Shown in pieces: positions 62,301-64,000 of a stretch of 64,000 nt of DNA. The stretch's first letter is position 1. Each line of letters begins with the position of its first letter. Made by a program: the position numbers and the translations under genes. Location of the stretch: NCBI GenBank assembly GCA_910589025.1, contig CAJURM010000014.1, positions 1 through 64,000 on the forward strand. Direction: 5' to 3'. The notes below the pieces were generated by a model. It was not told the DNA's origin. It searched no databases and saw only the letters and a program-made list of their open reading frames with translations. Source of the stretch: an uncultured Odoribacter sp. Lineage in GTDB: Bacteria; Bacteroidota; Bacteroidia; Bacteroidales; Marinifilaceae.

Positions 62301-64000
62301 AGCCATTGTCAGTCTGGAAAACGGAAGTACTTTCAGGGACATCCGCCGCATAGAAACGACAGCAGGTTCCTCTTTCTTTGAATTTGAAGCGACCAGCAGC
62401 ATGTGTCCCAATATTTACGTTTTTGTCACCTTGATCCAACCGCAGCAAAAACGGGACAATGACCACCCTATCCGGATGTACGGAGTACTCAATATCAATG
62501 TGGAAGACCCGGCACTTCACCTTAAACCCGTAATCCATATGCCGGACGAACTGCGCCCGGATGAAGATTTCCAGGTTACGGTAAGTGAAGAGAACCAACA
62601 GGAAATGGATTACACGCTCGCTATTGTCGACGAAGGCTTGTTGTCCATTACTTCTTTCCGCACCCCTCAACCTTTCCCCGCATTTTATGCCCGGGAAGCT
62701 TTGGGGGTAAAAAACTGGGATTTTTACGATTTCATTTTCGGCGCTTACGGAGCCCGGCTGGAAAAAGCGTTTGCCATCGGGGGAGACGAATCCCTTACCT
62801 CTCTGCAAGACGAAAAGACCAACCGTTTTAAACCAGTTGTTCTGTTCAAAGGGCCTCTTCATCTGAAAAGAGGGGAGAAACAAAATCTTACGTTCCACAT
62901 GCCGGAATATATCGGAGAAGTGAGAGCCATGCTCGTAGCCGCCACCAATCAAGGGGAATACGGTGCGACTTCGGCGTCAGCCCTGGTGAAAAAACCGCTG
63001 ATGCTTTCTGCCGCTCTCCCCCGTACGTTTACACCGGGAGACACTCTGGATATTCCGCTGACAGTCTTTGCCATGGACAACAGTATCCACAAAGTGGAGG
63101 TACAACTCACTACAAACGATAAAATTAAAATTCTTGGTCAAAGCCGGCAAGAAACCACTTTCCGGGAAAAAGGTGAAAACCTGCTTTGGTTTAAACTTTG
63201 TGTCAATGAGACAAACGGCGTAGCTGCCCTGCAATTCTCTGCCCAATCGGGAAAGGAGAAGTCAACACTGAAGGAAACAGGCGAAATCCGTATTCCGAAT
63301 CCGCCGATTACAGAAATAGAAGCCCATTTACTGAAAGCAGGCGAAAGTTTTGATTTCAAAAACACGGTGGCAGGTGCTAATCCCCAAGCTATGCTGGAGA
63401 TAACGACTATCCCGCCGCTTAACCTGGCGGAACGCCTGAACGAGCTTATCACTTATCCTCACGGATGTGCCGAACAAATTACATCGGCAGCATTCCCACA
63501 ATTGACGCTTGACCAATTAATCAGCCTGACACCTAAACAAAAAGCCAAAATTGAAGAACACGTCAAAACGGTCATCCAGCGTTTAGGATTGTATCAAACA
63601 CGGGAAGGGGGCTTCGCTTACTGGCCGGGAGAACCTCACACATCGGAATGGGTAAGCAGCTATGTCGCACACTTCCTGATAACAGCCAAACAATTAGGTT
63701 ATAACGTACCGATGCCTTTGCTTCAAAATGATTTGAAATACCTGAAAGCAATTGCCAACAATTACCGGATTCAAGATAAGTATGACGCCACAAACCAAGG
63801 GTACCGGCTCTATGTACTTGCCTTAGCCGGAAAACCCGATTTGGCCGCTATGAACCGGATGAAAGAACTCAAAACCGCAAACAATACCGCCAAGTGGCTG
63901 CTGGCTTCCGCCTATGCTCTAAGCAACCATCCGAATATCGGACGCAACCTTATCCGGGAAACTTCCCCGAATGTGAATCCTTACCGCCAGACAGGATATA
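59350..64000 (+). CDS. Alpha-2-macroglobulin family protein, 3' end beyond window
   Basis: 1550 codons visible, no stop before the window ends. A lipoprotein signal (FIALLFSSCF; Cys near residue 20) precedes several beta-sandwich (MG) domains, a bait-region-like stretch (YGERGVWRPGDPVYLSFILED; YKTGEKVRIRIPSSQKGIAIVSLENG) and the thioester segment LITYPHGCAEQITSAAF, with Cys at residue 1373 and CAEQ giving the intact CxEQ motif. Bacterial forms trap proteases in the periplasm or at the outer membrane and are usually paired with penicillin-binding protein 1C; that partner may follow to the right. Confidence 0.9.
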   Translation, partial: MNFKTYFFCSICFIALLFSSCFRQQNQQTGNNPYIYSHTSGTILSSAPIHIWLEGSAKDEFHNGEILPSSVLQFTPSVKGQVVLSDRSMLEFIPEQPFKNGQTYRVKFHVGALMDVPRQNEYFEFPVKITELKASFTPGHLSSENYNDTLTYEATVTTSDYIAPEKVENTVTTHWKASGLKQEWIHNGNNHTLKIKNIAKGEEPTVLTLTFDKLVSNYENFEVTIPAKEQFSVLDMRLDKDDRNTVRIDFSNNLDPEQDLNGLATIEGISGIRYKISKNTLFLYYTPGENQENLKITLHQGIRSVEGQTLSEDDTQILPLPSDMPAVKFIGKGIIMPAKGEVLLPFSAVALKAVDIQIIKVFQQNMNFFLQENNLAGDNEFMRTARPVFRKKIDLTENTSQINLNRWHDFTVDLSKLVQLEKGVIYRVEIRFRKSYTTLDCANEGNDDANFYKQDWDGENDYYSSYYTPSDYRWEERNDPCSNSYYTSQRFISKNIINTSLGLLVKRTTDNRYFVAVNDIATAAPVSNCKVMLYDYQNQRLDSAMTDKDGFAYLDPGTKGFIIQASKDNDRAWLKVSDGNSLSLSNFDVSGQDVQSGLKGFIYGERGVWRPGDPVYLSFILEDKQHVLPAGHPVIAQLIDPKGNCIETRQSATGESPIHTFRFSTSPDAPTGYWKAIIKVGGTVFSKTLKIETIKPNRMSITMLFPHDDLIGKGIADQTIEVKSRWLNGAEAPHRKAISEVRLHAGNNNFKSYPDYTFQDAGSGFEPYVATLFDGTTNAEGSFKIDVNQIQTENAPGLLNATFTTRIFEEGGDFSISSYTTQYSPYTLYTGIRLPEPDDDWYSTRESVKLSGVIVNPLGEKTNTQTTVNIRVYETTWRWWWDAENNSPGSYINRSYDNLVFEKNVKTVNGNFSVNLNISRYGRYYILATNKASGHSAGKIAYFGSWAENNNGETATVLNLSADKKSYKTGEKVRIRIPSSQKGIAIVSLENGSTFRDIRRIETTAGSSFFEFEATSSMCPNIYVFVTLIQPQQKRDNDHPIRMYGVLNINVEDPALHLKPVIHMPDELRPDEDFQVTVSEENQQEMDYTLAIVDEGLLSITSFRTPQPFPAFYAREALGVKNWDFYDFIFGAYGARLEKAFAIGGDESLTSLQDEKTNRFKPVVLFKGPLHLKRGEKQNLTFHMPEYIGEVRAMLVAATNQGEYGATSASALVKKPLMLSAALPRTFTPGDTLDIPLTVFAMDNSIHKVEVQLTTNDKIKILGQSRQETTFREKGENLLWFKLCVNETNGVAALQFSAQSGKEKSTLKETGEIRIPNPPITEIEAHLLKAGESFDFKNTVAGANPQAMLEITTIPPLNLAERLNELITYPHGCAEQITSAAFPQLTLDQLISLTPKQKAKIEEHVKTVIQRLGLYQTREGGFAYWPGEPHTSEWVSSYVAHFLITAKQLGYNVPMPLLQNDLKYLKAIANNYRIQDKYDATNQGYRLYVLALAGKPDLAAMNRMKELKTANNTAKWLLASAYALSNHPNIGRNLIRETSPNVNPYRQTGY

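Noticed and set aside
61897..62952. Minus-strand frame (351 codons) inside the macroglobulin gene
   Set aside because: Antisense to an uninterrupted 1,550-codon frame with signal peptide and thioester motif; no recognisable domain.
1..64000. CRISPR arrays, rRNA or tRNA genes
   Set aside because: No regularly spaced 24-40 bp repeats and no tRNA cloverleaf or rRNA signature seen in the intergenic regions I read.

Overview
The window looks like chromosome of a gut-type Bacteroidales bacterium. It carries a SusC/SusD pair, many glycan-degrading lipoproteins and exported hydrolases, PepSY-like periplasmic proteins and an Rnf operon, and promoters of the Bacteroidetes sigma-ABfr kind (-33 TTTG, -7 TAnnTTTG) precede many genes. 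Shine-Dalgarno sequences are mostly absent. I cannot fix the genus from sequence alone.

Region 1 (1 to about 10,060) is accessory DNA, much more AT-rich in its right half. It holds a truncated XRE-type regulator at the left edge, a structured small RNA with its own promoter and terminator, a two-gene mobilisation module (relaxase and MobC-like protein) and a hairpin-rich putative oriT with tandem 8-bp repeats. Defence-like cargo follows: an overlapping three-gene operon (winged-helix regulator, AbiEii-like nucleotidyltransferase, metallophosphoesterase) with a 25-bp perfect inverted repeat over its start codon, an AbiH protein, and a GHKL/Hsp90-type ATPase with a C-terminal PD-(D/E)xK-like nuclease. 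No integrase is visible; it may lie left of the window. Near 10.1 kb is a second independent structured transcript.

Region 2 (10.4 to 27.8 kb) is ordinary chromosome: a FUSC-like membrane protein, an OmpR-type response regulator and histidine kinase followed by two PepSY-like exported proteins (a shared 11-bp-spaced direct repeat precedes both units), rubredoxin, a queuosine precursor transporter, a GH125 mannosidase, acyl-ACP thioesterase, an orphan membrane fusion protein, MscL, a GH29 fucosidase, an outer-membrane barrel, pyruvate kinase, AroQ, XerD, a HEAT-repeat protein, MiaA, a TPR/SPOR-like protein and a GNAT acetyltransferase.

Region 3 (27.8 to 45.1 kb) is a sialic acid/amino-sugar locus. 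A leftward run encodes a YhcH-family protein, a two-module sialate O-acetylesterase, N-acetylneuraminate lyase, a permuted mutarotase fused to a sodium symporter, an AGE-type epimerase, a GH20 hexosaminidase and an SGNH hydrolase. A ROK repressor gene lies upstream on the same strand, and a divergent SusC/SusD pair faces away. The ROK/SusC intergenic region contains a perfect 22-bp inverted repeat around a 265-bp segment. The only strong promoter in that segment currently points away from susC, which is the layout of a phase-variable invertible promoter. No sialidase or ManNAc/GlcNAc kinase is present.

Region 4 (45.1 to 64.0 kb) is housekeeping: Era, Der, a complete RseC-RnfBCDGEA operon, an unrecognised lipoprotein, a HAD phosphatase, CCA-adding enzyme, a lipid kinase, UDP-glucose dehydrogenase, and the first 1,550 codons of an alpha-2-macroglobulin that runs off the right edge.
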